Below are positions 25,760 through 34,755 of a DNA stretch of 64,000 nucleotides, piece by piece. The DNA comes from Roseococcus microcysteis. GTDB taxonomy: Bacteria > Pseudomonadota > Alphaproteobacteria > Acetobacterales > Acetobacteraceae. The number at the start of each line of letters is the position of its first letter. Positions within the stretch are counted from its first letter, which is position 1. The stretch covers positions 2,806,501 to 2,870,500 of the forward strand of contig NZ_CP061718.1 of assembly GCF_014764365.1 (NCBI RefSeq), given 5' to 3'. Below the pieces are notes generated by a model that saw only the letters and a program-made list of their open reading frames with translations, was not told the origin of the DNA and ran no database searches. The translations under genes and the position numbers were made by a program.

Positions 25760-27207
25760 ATGGCCTGCCCCCATATGGGCCGCATGCCGCTTCGCTACTC
25801 CCGTGCCTGGAACGCGCTGCCCATCGCGCTCAGCCTGCCGCTGCTGGCGGGGCTGGCGGCCTTCGCCGCGGCGCTGATCGTGGCGCAGGTGGCGACACGC
25901 TCCCTGGAGCGGGAATTCGCGCGGGAGGCGGCGCGGCTCGGGGCCGTCTATCTCGACGGCATCTCGGCGGCGCTGATCGAACCCCTGCGCGCGGGCGACC
26001 CGCGCGCCATAGAGGCCGTGCTGTTGCGCGCCCTGGGTTTCCAGGAGGGCGTGCGGGAGCAGCGACTGGTGGTGGTGCCCGCCCCGGGGGCCGTGCCCAT
26101 CGTGGTCGGCGCGCGCGAGGACCCGGCCCTGCCGCCCCCCTTCACCCAGGGCCGCAACACCGCATGGGAGGTCTCGCCCGATGCCCGCAGCGCCTGGGCG
26201 CAGCGCACCCTGTTGGTGGAGGGCGCCCCCCCGCCCAGGTCGCCGCGCAGCTCGATTTCGCGCGGTCGTTGGAACGGCGCGCGCAACTCGGGCCGCTGCT
26301 GCTGGGGCTGGAGGGGATGCTCGCGGCCCTGGCCGGCATGCTGGTCGCGTTGCTGACACGCCGGGCCTTGGCGCCGCTGCTGGCCGTCACCGAGGCGCTG
26401 GACCGCGCCGGCGCCGGCGATTTCCGCCCGAGCACTGCCGCGCAGCGCCCGCCCGCCGGCACCGAGGCCGCGCGGCTGATCGAGGCGGTGGACCTCATGG
26501 CCGCGCGCCTCGCGGAGCGCGAACGCCTCGCCGCGCGCCTCGCGGAGCGTGCCCAGGCGGCGGAACTGGGCGACCTCGCGGCCACGGTGGCGCATGAGGT
26601 TCGGAACCCCCTGGCCGGCATGCTGACGGCGCTGGGTTCCGCCCGCCGCTTCGGCGAGAGCCGGGCGGCGCGCGAGGAGGCGCTGGACCTCGTGGAGCGC
26701 GGTCTTCGGCAGATCCAGCAGGTGGTGCAGACCACGCTCGACGTCCATCGCGGCACCCTGGCCCCGCGCCCCCTGACGCGCGAGGATCTGGAGGATGTGG
26801 TGCGCCTGGTCCGACCGGAGGCCGAGCGGCGCGGGCTGCGCCTGGAACTGGCGGGCGAACTGCCGGAACCCTTCCCCGCCGACGCGCTGCCGGTGCGTCA
26901 GGCGCTGCTGAACCTGCTGCTGAACGCGGTGGCGGCGACCGGAGCGGGCGGCGTGGTTTCCTTGGGTGTCAGACGCGAGGCGGATGGCACGCTGCGCCTG
27001 GAAGTGGCCGATGAGGGCGGCGGCCTGCCCGAACCCGCCCTGCGCCAGATCGAGGGGGGAGCGCGCAGCGGGCCGGGCCTCGGGCTGTCGGTGGTGATGG
27101 CGCAGCTGGCGCGTCTGGATGGCCGCATCGAGGTGGATTCCCGCCCTGGCGAGGCCACGCACATCGCCCTCTTCCTCCCGCCCGCGCCGGAGGGCGCGCC
27201 CGCATGA
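25760..27207 (+). pseudogene. Sensor histidine kinase, frameshifted at a C run (possible sequencing error)
   Basis: A two-component kinase split by one frameshift. The first part (from ATG 25760, with GAGG upstream) has a membrane helix (IALSLPLLAGLAAFAAALIV) and a periplasmic region ending TLLVEGAP. The rest continues in the next frame with PAQVAAQLDFARSLERR, a second membrane helix, a HAMP-like linker and the kinase core. The H box is ATVAHEVRNPL (His codon near 26592), the N box [11 protein letters not shown], and the G boxes VADEGGGLP and GPGLGLSVV. The break lies in seven C residues at 26226-26232; one more C restores a single protein of about 482 residues. Everything else is intact and it overlaps its response regulator by ATGA, so I think the gene is functional and the break an error. 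Confidence 0.82.
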
Positions 27208-28514
27208 GCGTCCCCGTGGTCATCATCGAGGATGACGAGGTGCTGGGCGGCGCCCTGGTGCAGCGCCTGCGGCTGGAGGGCTTCGCGCCGCGCTGGGCGC
27301 GCACCCTGGCCGAGGGCGAGGCGCTGCTGGCGCGCGGCCCCCGGGCGCTCTGCGTGCTGTGCGACATGCGCCTGCCCGATGGCTCGGGCGAGGCGCTGCT
27401 GCTGCGGCTGATGCCCAGCCTGGGCGCCACCCCCGTCATCGCCATGACGGCCTATGGCGGGGTGGAGCAGGCGGTGCGCCTGGTGCGCGCCGGGGCGGAC
27501 GACTACCTGACGAAACCCTTCGAGATCGAAGCGGTGCTGGCGCGGCTCTCGGCGCTGAGCCCGCTGGCCGAACCGCCCGCCCCCGCCGGGACGGTGGGCT
27601 GGCAATCGCCCGTCATGCAGGCGCTGGAGAACGACCTCACGCGGCTCGCGCCCGCCCTGGCCCCGGTGCTGCTGCTGGGCGAGAGCGGGGCGGGCAAGGA
27701 GGTGGCCGCGCGCCGCCTGCACGCCATGGGCCCCCGCGCCGAGGCGCCCTTCGTGGCGCTCAACTGCGCCGCCATCCCGCGCGACCTGCTGGAAAGCGAG
27801 GTCTTCGGCCATGAGCGCGGCGCCTTCACGGGTGCCGCCGAACGCCGCCTGGGCGCGGCCGAACGCGCCGGCGCCGGCACCCTGCTGCTGGACGAGGTGG
27901 CGGAGCTGGAACCTGCCCTCCAGGCCAAGCTGCTGCGCCTGCTGGAGGACCGGCGCTTCCTGCGGGTCGGCGGCGCCAAGGAAATCCCGCTGGAGGCGCG
28001 CGTGGTGGCGGCCACCAATGCGGACCTCGCCGCCCGCGTGGCCGAGGGGCGCTTCCGCGGCGACCTCTACTACCGCCTGGCGGTGGTGGAGCTGCATGTG
28101 CCGCCGCTGCGCGAACGCGCGGAGGACATCCTGCCGCTGGCGCACGCCCTGCTGGCCGAAAGCGCCCGGCAGGCGGCGCGGGTGGACCTCTCCCTCACGC
28201 CCGAGGCCGAGGCTGCCCTCGAAGCCCATCCCTGGCCCGGCAATGTGCGGGAACTCCGCAACCGCATCGAGCGCGCGGCCCTGCTGGCCCCCGCCGCCGC
28301 GCTGACGCCGGCCGACCTCTTTCCCGGGGCCGTGGCTCCGCCCGCGCCGCAGACCCTGGCCGAGGCGCGCGACGCGGCCGAGCGCGCGCACATCCAACGC
28401 ATGCTGGCGCGCTGCGGGGGCCGCATGGCCGACGCCGCGCGCCTGCTGGGCATTTCGCGCACCACGCTGTGGGAACGCGCGAAGCGGCTCGGCCTTTCCC
28501 CTCAAGAGGATTGA
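27204..28514 (+). CDS. Sigma-54-dependent response regulator (NtrC/AtoC class)
   Basis: A 436-residue transcriptional activator in three parts. The receiver domain (about 1-120) has IEDDE and the phosphorylation aspartate in CDMRLPDG near residue 53. The central AAA+ domain has Walker A GESGAGKE near 159, the sigma-54-contacting loop GAFTGA near 205, and Walker [11 protein letters not shown] near 230. A C-terminal Fis-type helix-turn-helix reads [21 protein letters not shown]. The GAFTGA loop means it should open sigma-54 promoters; an exact sigma-54 promoter precedes mnhA at the head of this block. It is coupled to the kinase gene upstream by ATGA. Direct control of the mrp operon is inferred from proximity and promoter type. 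Confidence 0.95.
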   Translation: MSVPVVIIEDDEVLGGALVQRLRLEGFAPRWARTLAEGEALLARGPRALCVLCDMRLPDGSGEALLLRLMPSLGATPVIAMTAYGGVEQAVRLVRAGADDYLTKPFEIEAVLARLSALSPLAEPPAPAGTVGWQSPVMQALENDLTRLAPALAPVLLLGESGAGKEVAARRLHAMGPRAEAPFVALNCAAIPRDLLESEVFGHERGAFTGAAERRLGAAERAGAGTLLLDEVAELEPALQAKLLRLLEDRRFLRVGGAKEIPLEARVVAATNADLAARVAEGRFRGDLYYRLAVVELHVPPLRERAEDILPLAHALLAESARQAARVDLSLTPEAEAALEAHPWPGNVRELRNRIERAALLAPAAALTPADLFPGAVAPPAPQTLAEARDAAERAHIQRMLARCGGRMADAARLLGISRTTLWERAKRLGLSPQED

Positions 28515-28523
28515 GACCTTCCC

Positions 28524-29507
28524 ATGGAACTCGCGCTCTGGCTGCTCGGCGGCCTGGTCCTGCTGGTGCTCGGCGGTGAATTGCTGGTGCGCGGGGCGGT
28601 GCAGATCGCCGCACGCCTCGGCATCTCGCCGCTGCTGGTGGGGCTGACGGTGGTGGCCTTCGGCACCTCCATGCCGGAGCTGGTGACCAGTGTGCAGGCC
28701 TCGCTGGCCGGGTCGCCGGGCATCGCGCTGGGGAACATCGTGGGCTCGAACATCGCGAATGTGCTGCTGATCCTGGGCGTGGCGGCGCTGCTCTGCCCCG
28801 TCGCGGTCAATTCACGCGCCCTGGCACGGGATGGGGGATTGGGTTTCCTGGCCGCGCTGGCGCTGCTGGCGGTGGGGCTGTTCTGGACGATGGACCGCGC
28901 GGTGGGGCTGCTGCTGCTGCTGGGGCTCGTCGGCTACATCGTCTTCGCCTACCGGCAGGAGCGGTTGGCGGATGGCGCCGACCACGGCGCCGCCTATGAC
29001 AAGGCCGAGGCCTTCGCCGCGGCGCAACCCCCCGCTCTGCCCCTGTCACGCGCGCTGGGCGGGCTGCCGGGCGCCATCCTGCAACTGGTGGCGGGGCTCG
29101 GGCTGATCGTGGCCGGGGGTGCCGTGCTGGTGGACGCCGCCGTGACGCTCGCCCGCGCGCTGGAAGTCTCGGAGGAGGTGATCGGCCTGACCATCATCGC
29201 CGTCGGCACCTCATTGCCCGAGCTGGTCACCTCGGTCGTGGCCGCGCTGCGGCGGCAGGCGGATGTGGCGCTGGGCAATGTGCTGGGGTCCAACATCTAC
29301 AACATCCTGGGCATCGCGGGCGCCACGGCCTTGATCGCGCCGACCGAGGTGCCGGCCGCCATCGCCAACTTCGACGCCTGGGTGATGGTCGCCGCCGCCC
29401 TGCTGCTGCTGGTGGTGGCCCGCACCGGCTGGCGGGTGGGCAGGCGCGAGGGCGGGGTTCTGCTCGCCTGCTATGCGGCCTATGTCTGGAGCGCCTGGCC
29501 CGCCTGA
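28524..29507 (+). CDS. Calcium/sodium antiporter (CaCA family, YrbG-like)
   Basis: A 327-residue cation/Ca2+ exchanger with about ten membrane segments. The two inverted alpha-repeats that form the ion site are clear: [15 protein letters not shown] with [16 protein letters not shown] (about residues 50-85), and [15 protein letters not shown] with [16 protein letters not shown] (about 230-265). Both carry the essential glutamates. It starts 9 bases after the response regulator, and ktrB follows after 20 bases, so it belongs to the cation block. Confidence 0.93.
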   Translation: MELALWLLGGLVLLVLGGELLVRGAVQIAARLGISPLLVGLTVVAFGTSMPELVTSVQASLAGSPGIALGNIVGSNIANVLLILGVAALLCPVAVNSRALARDGGLGFLAALALLAVGLFWTMDRAVGLLLLLGLVGYIVFAYRQERLADGADHGAAYDKAEAFAAAQPPALPLSRALGGLPGAILQLVAGLGLIVAGGAVLVDAAVTLARALEVSEEVIGLTIIAVGTSLPELVTSVVAALRRQADVALGNVLGSNIYNILGIAGATALIAPTEVPAAIANFDAWVMVAAALLLLVVARTGWRVGRREGGVLLACYAAYVWSAWPA

Positions 29508-29527
29508 GCCAGTCTGGAGGAACGCCA

Positions 29528-30859
29528 TTGGGGCGCACGCTGGCCCACCCCGCCCGCATCATCCCGCTGGGCTTCCTGGCGGCGATCCTGCTGGGCACCG
29601 CCCTGCTGATGCTGCCCGTCTCCCGCGCCGGGCCAGGGGGCGCGCCCTTCATCACCGCGCTGTTCACCGCGACCTCGGCCGTGTGCATCACGGGCCTCGC
29701 GGCGGTGGACACGGCCACCTACTGGTCGGGCTTCGGCCGCGGTGTGATCCTGGCGCTGTTCCAGCTGGGCGGCTTCGGCATCATGAGCGGCGCCACGCTG
29801 CTGGGCCTGCTGGTGGCGCGGCGGCTGCGCCTGGGCACGCGGCTGATCGCGCAGCATGAGACCCGCAGCCTGGGCCTGGGCGATGTGAAGCGCGTGCTGC
29901 AACTGGTGCTGGGCATCACCGTGGTGGTGCAGGCGGCGGCGACGCTGGCGCTGGCGCTGCGGCTGCGGCTGGGCCACGGGATGGGCTGGGAGGAGGCGCT
30001 GTGGCACGGGCTGTTCCACGCCGTCTCGGCCTTCAACAATGCGGGCTTCTCCACCTTCAGCGACAGCATGGTGGGCTTCGCGCGGGACCCGCTGGTGCTG
30101 GCGCCGGTGGGGCTCGCGGTGTTCATCGGCGCCATCGGCTTCCCCGTGGTGGCGGATTTGCTGCGCGACCCCTGGCGGCCCGCGCGCTGGTCGCTGCACG
30201 CGAAGCTGACGTTGGTCGGCACGGCCATCCTCTTCGGTGGCGGCGTCCTCGCCCTGCTGGCCTTTGAGTGGGACAATGCCGCGACCCTGGGGGCCCTCGA
30301 ATGGCCGCACCGGCTGGCAAACGCCGCTTTCCATTCCGCCATGCTGCGCTCCGGCGGGCTGAACAGCGTGGATGTGGGGCTGATGCGCGACGAGACGCTG
30401 ACCGTCAGCTACGCGCTGATGTTCGTGGGCGGCGGCAGCGCCGGCACGGGCGGCGGCGTGCGGGTCACCACGCTGGTGGTGCTGGCGCTGGTGGTCTGGG
30501 CGGTGGCGCGGGGCGAGCCGGATGCCAATGTCTTCGGCCGCCGCATTCCCGTGGAGGTCCAGCGCCAGGCGCTGGCGGTGGTGATGCTGGCGCTGGCGCT
30601 TTGCGCCGGCGGTTCGCTCGCCCTGCAAATCCTGACGGATTTCCCCCTGCGCGACGTGATGTTCGAGGTGATCTCCGCCACCGCCACGGTCGGCCTGTCC
30701 ACCGGCATCACGCCCGACCTGCCGCCCGCCGCGCAATTCGTGCTGGCGGTGTTGATGTTCACGGGCCGGGTGGGCACCGTGACCGTCGTCACGGCCCTGG
30801 CCCTGCAACGCGGCCTGAACCCCTACCGCTATCCCGAGGAGCGCCCGATCGTTGGCTAG
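29528..30859 (+). CDS. ktrB: Potassium uptake protein KtrB/TrkH family
   Basis: A K+-translocating membrane subunit, 443 residues, with four pore loops: SAVCITGLAAVDT, AFNNAGFSTF, LRSGGLNSVDVG and SATATVGLSTGI, each with its filter glycine. The length and its pairing with a short one-domain regulator fit Ktr (often Na+-dependent) better than the longer TrkH/TrkA pair. The start is a TTG supported by a GGAGG ribosome site 7 bases upstream; there is no ATG at a plausible place. It overlaps ktrA by 8 bases. Confidence 0.9.
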   Translation: MGRTLAHPARIIPLGFLAAILLGTALLMLPVSRAGPGGAPFITALFTATSAVCITGLAAVDTATYWSGFGRGVILALFQLGGFGIMSGATLLGLLVARRLRLGTRLIAQHETRSLGLGDVKRVLQLVLGITVVVQAAATLALALRLRLGHGMGWEEALWHGLFHAVSAFNNAGFSTFSDSMVGFARDPLVLAPVGLAVFIGAIGFPVVADLLRDPWRPARWSLHAKLTLVGTAILFGGGVLALLAFEWDNAATLGALEWPHRLANAAFHSAMLRSGGLNSVDVGLMRDETLTVSYALMFVGGGSAGTGGGVRVTTLVVLALVVWAVARGEPDANVFGRRIPVEVQRQALAVVMLALALCAGGSLALQILTDFPLRDVMFEVISATATVGLSTGITPDLPPAAQFVLAVLMFTGRVGTVTVVTALALQRGLNPYRYPEERPIVG

Positions 30860-31520
30860 GATCATTCCGCATGGCGATATCGTCGTCATCGGCCTTGGCC
30901 GCTTCGGCGGCGCGGTGGCGGCCGAACTCGCCAAGCTCGGCCATGACGTGCTGGGCGTGGACGAGAATGCCGAACTCGTCCAGTCCTGGTCCGACCGGCT
31001 GACCCATGTGGTCCAGGCCGATTGCACCAGCAGCGAGACGCTGCGCCGGCTGGGCATCGCCGAGTTCAGCCACGCCGTGGTGGCCATCGGCACGGATCTG
31101 GAGGCCAGCGTGCTGACCGTGCTGGCGCTGAGCGAGCTGGGTGTGCCCGACATCTGGGCCAAGGCGCTGGGCCCCAAGCATGGGCGCATCCTGGAGCGCA
31201 CGGGCGCGCACCATGTCGTCTATCCCGAGGCGGAGATGGGCGAGCGGGTGGCCCACCTGGTCGTCGGCGGCAAGATGATGGACTTCATCGAGCTGGATGA
31301 CGGCTTCGCCATCGGCAAGACCCGCGCGCCGCCCGAGGCCATCGGCAAGACGCTGACCGAATGCGGGCTGCGCCGGAAGCATGGCGTGACCGTGGTGGGG
31401 GTGAAGCGCCCGCGCGAGGAATTCACCAACGCCACCCCCGACACGCTGATCCAGGCGGGGGACCTGCTGATCGTCTCCGGGCCGACCGACAAGGTGGAGG
31501 CCTTCGCCCGCATCACGTGA
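30852..31520 (+). CDS. ktrA: Potassium uptake regulator KtrA (RCK, NAD-binding)
   Basis: A 222-residue cytoplasmic gating subunit. The Rossmann motif VVIGLGRFGGAVAAEL begins near residue 11, with the dinucleotide-binding aspartate in GVDENAEL. An RCK_N domain fills the first 140 residues and an RCK_C domain the rest, ending DLLIVSGPTDKVEAF. One RCK pair only (TrkA has two) supports the Ktr assignment. It begins at a TTG inside the end of ktrB, with GAGGAG upstream. This is the last gene of the cation block; a multi-arm palindrome follows. Confidence 0.9.
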   Translation: MARIIPHGDIVVIGLGRFGGAVAAELAKLGHDVLGVDENAELVQSWSDRLTHVVQADCTSSETLRRLGIAEFSHAVVAIGTDLEASVLTVLALSELGVPDIWAKALGPKHGRILERTGAHHVVYPEAEMGERVAHLVVGGKMMDFIELDDGFAIGKTRAPPEAIGKTLTECGLRRKHGVTVVGVKRPREEFTNATPDTLIQAGDLLIVSGPTDKVEAFARIT

Positions 31521-31526
31521 TTCCTG

Positions 31527-31627
31527 GCCCTCAATCGCCGGGCGCCGCGCATCCGCGCGGCTTGGCTTCGCGGCACAGGCCGCGGGCCGCATTCGCGGCC
31601 TCGGCCCTACGGGCCGCAAGACCAAGC
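31527..31627. repeat. Intergenic multi-arm palindromic element
   Basis: This stretch after ktrA is built from inverted repeats. A hairpin GCCGCGC/GCGCGGC lies near 31544-31561. Outer arms GCTTGG (31560-31565) and CCAAGC (31622-31627) enclose three inner arms: GCGG/CCGC, GGCCGC/GCGGCC and GGCCC/GGGCC. It can be drawn as a cloverleaf. The first 19 bases (31527-31545) recur with one mismatch at 53313-53331, also intergenic. It may be a dispersed repeat, a terminator, or both. Confidence 0.5.
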
Positions 31628-31716
31628 TTCACCCGGCGTCGCACATCCATGACCCTGCCCGGCTTGCAGCCGCGCGCGGCGCGCCACATCCTGGGACACT
31701 TCCAGGAGACGCCCCC

Positions 31717-32678
31717 ATGCTCAACCGCCGCAATGCCCTCGGGCTGGGCCTGGCCGCGCTCGCCGCGCCGGCCGCGGCCCAGGCCGGCTTTCCCGAACGC
31801 CCGCTGCGCTGGATCGTGGGCTACCCGCCCGGCGGCCCGTCGGACGCCTTCGCCCGGCTGATCGGCGCGCAGATGGCCCCCCGGCTGGGGCAGAATGTGT
31901 TGATCGAGAACCGCGTGGGCGGGGGTGCGGTGCTGGCCAGCGAGACGGCGGCCCGCGCCGCGCCCAATGGCTACACCTGGCTGCACGTGGACAATGGCAT
32001 CCTGACCTACAACCCGGCGCTCTATGCCCGGCTGCCCTACAATCCGGACACGGATTTGACGGGGGTGGGGTTCATCGGGCGCTTTCCCCTCTACATCGTG
32101 GTGCGGCGGGAGGGGGGCCGGCCAGCTTCGCGGAATTCCTGGCCGCCGCCCGCACGCGGGCGCCCACCTATGGCTCGCCCGCCGTCGCCTCCCCGCACCA
32201 TTTGGCCATGGAGATGGTCCGCCGCCGCACGGGGCTGGACGCCACCCATGTGCCCTATCGCGGCGGGCCGGCCGCCATGCAGGATCTGATGGGCGGCAGC
32301 GTGGACAGCGTGATGATCGACACCGCCACCGGCCTGCCCTTCATCCGCGACGGGCGGGTGCGGGCGCTCGCCGTGCTGAGCGAGGCGCGCAGCCCCCAGG
32401 CGCCCGAGGTGCCCACGATGCGGGAACTGGGCCATGACGCCGTGGCCTTCGGCTGGCAGGGCATGAGCGTGCCCACGGGCACCCCCGCCCCCATCATTGA
32501 CCGCCTGGCGCGGGACATGATCGCGGCCATCCAGTCCGAACCCATCGTCCAACGCATGCAGGACCTGGGCATCCAGTACCAGCCCTGGACGCCGGCCGAA
32601 TTCAACGCCTTCGTCGCCGCCGAGAACGCGCAGTGGCGCCCGTTGATCCGGGAACTGGGCATTCGCCTCGACAGCTGA
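31717..32678 (+). pseudogene. Bug/TctC family receptor, frameshifted at a G run (possible sequencing error)
   Basis: A periplasmic solute receptor of the Bug family split by one frameshift. The 5' part has the leader MLNRRNALGLGLAALAAPAAA, then LRWIVGYPPGGPSDAFAR and VLIENRVGGGAVLASE. After RREGG at about 32115 the frame shifts, and the protein continues PASFAEFLAAARTRAPTYG, VPYRGGPAAMQDLMGGSVD and on to a normal end. Six G residues at 32112-32117 mark the break; adding one G restores an uninterrupted protein of about 320 residues, the normal family length. AGGAGA precedes the start. Both halves are well conserved in style, so either a recent mutation or a base-calling error is likely. Confidence 0.85.
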
Positions 32679-32685
32679 GAACCCC

Positions 32686-34023
32686 ATGAACATCACCCGC
32701 CGCGCTACTCTGGGCGCCTTCCTCGCCACGCCCTTCCTCATCCGTGCCGCCCGCGCGCAGGAGGGGCACATCCCCATCCTCATGGTCCATGGCAATGGCG
32801 ACCACGCGGCGCTGTGGCTGACCACGCTGTGGCGCTTCGAGGCCAATGGCTGGCCGCGCGACCGCCTGCGGGCCGTGAACATGCCCGACCCCGTGGCGCG
32901 CGCGAACGATTCCGTGCCGCAGGAGCATCGCAGCTCCAGCGCCGAGCAGACCGAGCGCCTGGCCGCCATGGTGGCGGAGTTCCGCGCCCGCACGGGTGCG
33001 GAGAAGATCGCGCTGATCGGCAATTCGCGCGGCGGCTATCCTATCCGGGATTTCGTGGTGCACCAGGGCGGGCATTCGCAGGTCAGCCACGCCATCCTCT
33101 GCGGCACGCCCAACCGCGGCGTCTTCGACTGGGAGTTCAACCCGGGCAGCGAGTTCAACGCCCGCAGCCCCTTCCTGCAGCGGCTGAACGGTGGGGCGAC
33201 GGATGTGGTGGAGGGCACGGCCTTCCTGACCATCCGCTCGGACAATGACCTCTTCGCCCAGCCCGATGGCCGCTTCGTGGGCCGCGCCGGCACGCCCACC
33301 GGCATCACCCAGGACGGGCCGGCGCTGCGGGGCGCCACCAACATCCTGCTGCCCGGCCTCGATCACCGCGAGGTGGCCTATCACTGGCGCGCCTTCCGCG
33401 AACAGTTCCGCTTCATCGCGGGGCGGGAGCCGGAGACTCTGGTCGTTCCGGCCGAGGCCCGGCCGGTGCTGAACGGGCTGGTGACGAACCTCGTGGCCGG
33501 CGCCGCCACCAACCGTCCCGTGGCCGGCGCGGTGGTGGAGGTGTTCCGCACCGACCCCGCGACCGGCGCCCGCATGGGCGAGGCGCTGCACCGCCGCGAG
33601 ACCGGCGCGGATGGCATCTGGGGCCCCGTCACGGTGGACAGCGCCTGGACGCTGGAAATCGTGCTGGCGGTGCCCGGCCACCCCATCGCGCATTACTTCC
33701 GCTCACCTTTCCCGCGCAGCACCGATGTGCTGCACCTGCGCCCGCCCGCGCCGCTGAACGAGGCCGACCGCGCCGCCGCCTGCCTGGTGCGGATGACGCG
33801 GCCGCGCGGCTATTACGGCTGGCCGCGCGACGTGGTGCTGCTGGACGGGCGCGAGGCCGCCGAACGGCGCGAGGGCGTGGCGAGCCTGGCCGTCACCACC
33901 GCCCGCCTGCCGGCCGAGCGCGCCGGCACGCCCGTCCAGGGCCTGTTCAACCAGGAGCGTGTCTCCGGCCGCGTGCTGCCGCTGGGTGAGAACCGCGTTG
34001 CCCTGCTGGAAATGACCTGGTGA
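32686..34023 (+). CDS. Secreted alpha/beta hydrolase (lipase/esterase-like)
   Basis: A 445-residue exported hydrolase. The leader MNITRRATLGAFLATPFLIRAARAQ has the twin-arginine pattern and an AxA-like cleavage site (positions 1-25 overall, core NITRRATLGAFL). The oxyanion region is ILMVHGNGDHAALW and the nucleophile elbow is LIGNSRGGYP (Ser near residue 109), as in triacylglycerol lipases. A candidate histidine is in LPGLDHREVAYH. Residues beyond about 250 form an additional beta-rich domain (VAGAVVEVFRTDPATG) resembling carboxypeptidase-regulatory-like folds. The substrate is unknown. It starts 8 bases after the Bug receptor gene and overlaps the HAD gene by GTGA. Confidence 0.8.
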   Translation: MNITRRATLGAFLATPFLIRAARAQEGHIPILMVHGNGDHAALWLTTLWRFEANGWPRDRLRAVNMPDPVARANDSVPQEHRSSSAEQTERLAAMVAEFRARTGAEKIALIGNSRGGYPIRDFVVHQGGHSQVSHAILCGTPNRGVFDWEFNPGSEFNARSPFLQRLNGGATDVVEGTAFLTIRSDNDLFAQPDGRFVGRAGTPTGITQDGPALRGATNILLPGLDHREVAYHWRAFREQFRFIAGREPETLVVPAEARPVLNGLVTNLVAGAATNRPVAGAVVEVFRTDPATGARMGEALHRRETGADGIWGPVTVDSAWTLEIVLAVPGHPIAHYFRSPFPRSTDVLHLRPPAPLNEADRAAACLVRMTRPRGYYGWPRDVVLLDGREAAERREGVASLAVTTARLPAERAGTPVQGLFNQERVSGRVLPLGENRVALLEMTW

Positions 34024-34637
34024 CGCGCTGGGTCGTCTTCGACGTGGGCGGCGTGCTGGTGGACGAGGCACGGGTCTGGCGCGGCTGGGCCGAACTCGTG
34101 GGCCTGTCCGAACACGCCTTCCGCGCGGCGCTGGCGGCCGGCATCCGCGCCGGCAAGGGCATTGGCGGCACGGTGCGGGAGCTGGCGCCGGGCCTCGACA
34201 TCCGCGCCCACCGCCAGCGCCTGGCCGAGCTGGAAATCCCGCGCGAGGAGGACCTCTACCCCGATGTGCGCCAGGCCCTGGCCGAACTGCGGGCGGCGGG
34301 CTTCGCCATCGGCATCGCGGGCAATCAGCCGGAAGGGGTGGCCGAAGCTTTGACTGCGCTGGACCTGGGTGCGGATTTCATCGCGACCTCGGCGCAATGG
34401 GGCATTTCCAAACCTGATTCCGGCTTCTTCGCCCGGGTGACGGAGGCCGCGCAGGCGCCCTCCGAGCGCATCGTCTATGTGGGCGACCGGCTGGACAATG
34501 ACGTGGCTCCGGCGCGGGCCGCGGGGATGCGCCCCCTCTTCCTCCCGCGCGGCCCCTGGGGCGAGGCGCATGACGAAACCCCCCATGTGGCCGAGCGCGT
34601 GGAGAGCCTGCTGGACATCCGGGCAGCGCTGGGCTGA
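34020..34637 (+). CDS. HAD family hydrolase (subfamily IA)
   Basis: A 205-residue phosphatase-like protein. Motif I is VVFDVGGVLVDE (residues 5-16); the second aspartate is replaced by glycine, as in many HAD-IA members. GIAGNQPEGV is motif II, SKPDSGFF carries the motif III lysine, and YVGDRLDNDVAPARAAGM is motif IV. It starts at a GTG overlapping the stop of the hydrolase gene. The substrate cannot be predicted. Confidence 0.88.
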   Translation: MTRWVVFDVGGVLVDEARVWRGWAELVGLSEHAFRAALAAGIRAGKGIGGTVRELAPGLDIRAHRQRLAELEIPREEDLYPDVRQALAELRAAGFAIGIAGNQPEGVAEALTALDLGADFIATSAQWGISKPDSGFFARVTEAAQAPSERIVYVGDRLDNDVAPARAAGMRPLFLPRGPWGEAHDETPHVAERVESLLDIRAALG

Positions 34638-34755
34638 GCCGCCCTTGCCTTGGGCATGTTCAGGCTTGCAACCCGCCGCCCGGCGCGGCATCCCTGCTGT
34701 TGCAACCCGCGCCGGCGCCAACATGTCCGGTGCCCAGAATGGTCGGAGGCGGTAG

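Noticed and set aside
26226-26232. Programmed -1 frameshifting in the histidine kinase
   Set aside because: The heptamer permits slippage, but there is no obvious downstream stem with suitable spacing. Two other genes in the window have the same kind of homopolymer break, so sequence error is more economical.
31560-31627. A tRNA gene, because of the cloverleaf-like arms
   Set aside because: Arm lengths, the missing T-loop GTTCGAAT-type sequence and the lack of an acceptor CCA context do not fit a tRNA.
34651-34710. A sigma-54 promoter before the NMT1-like receptor gene
   Set aside because: TTGG and TTGC elements are present but the GG to GC spacing is wrong (13-14 bases instead of 10).
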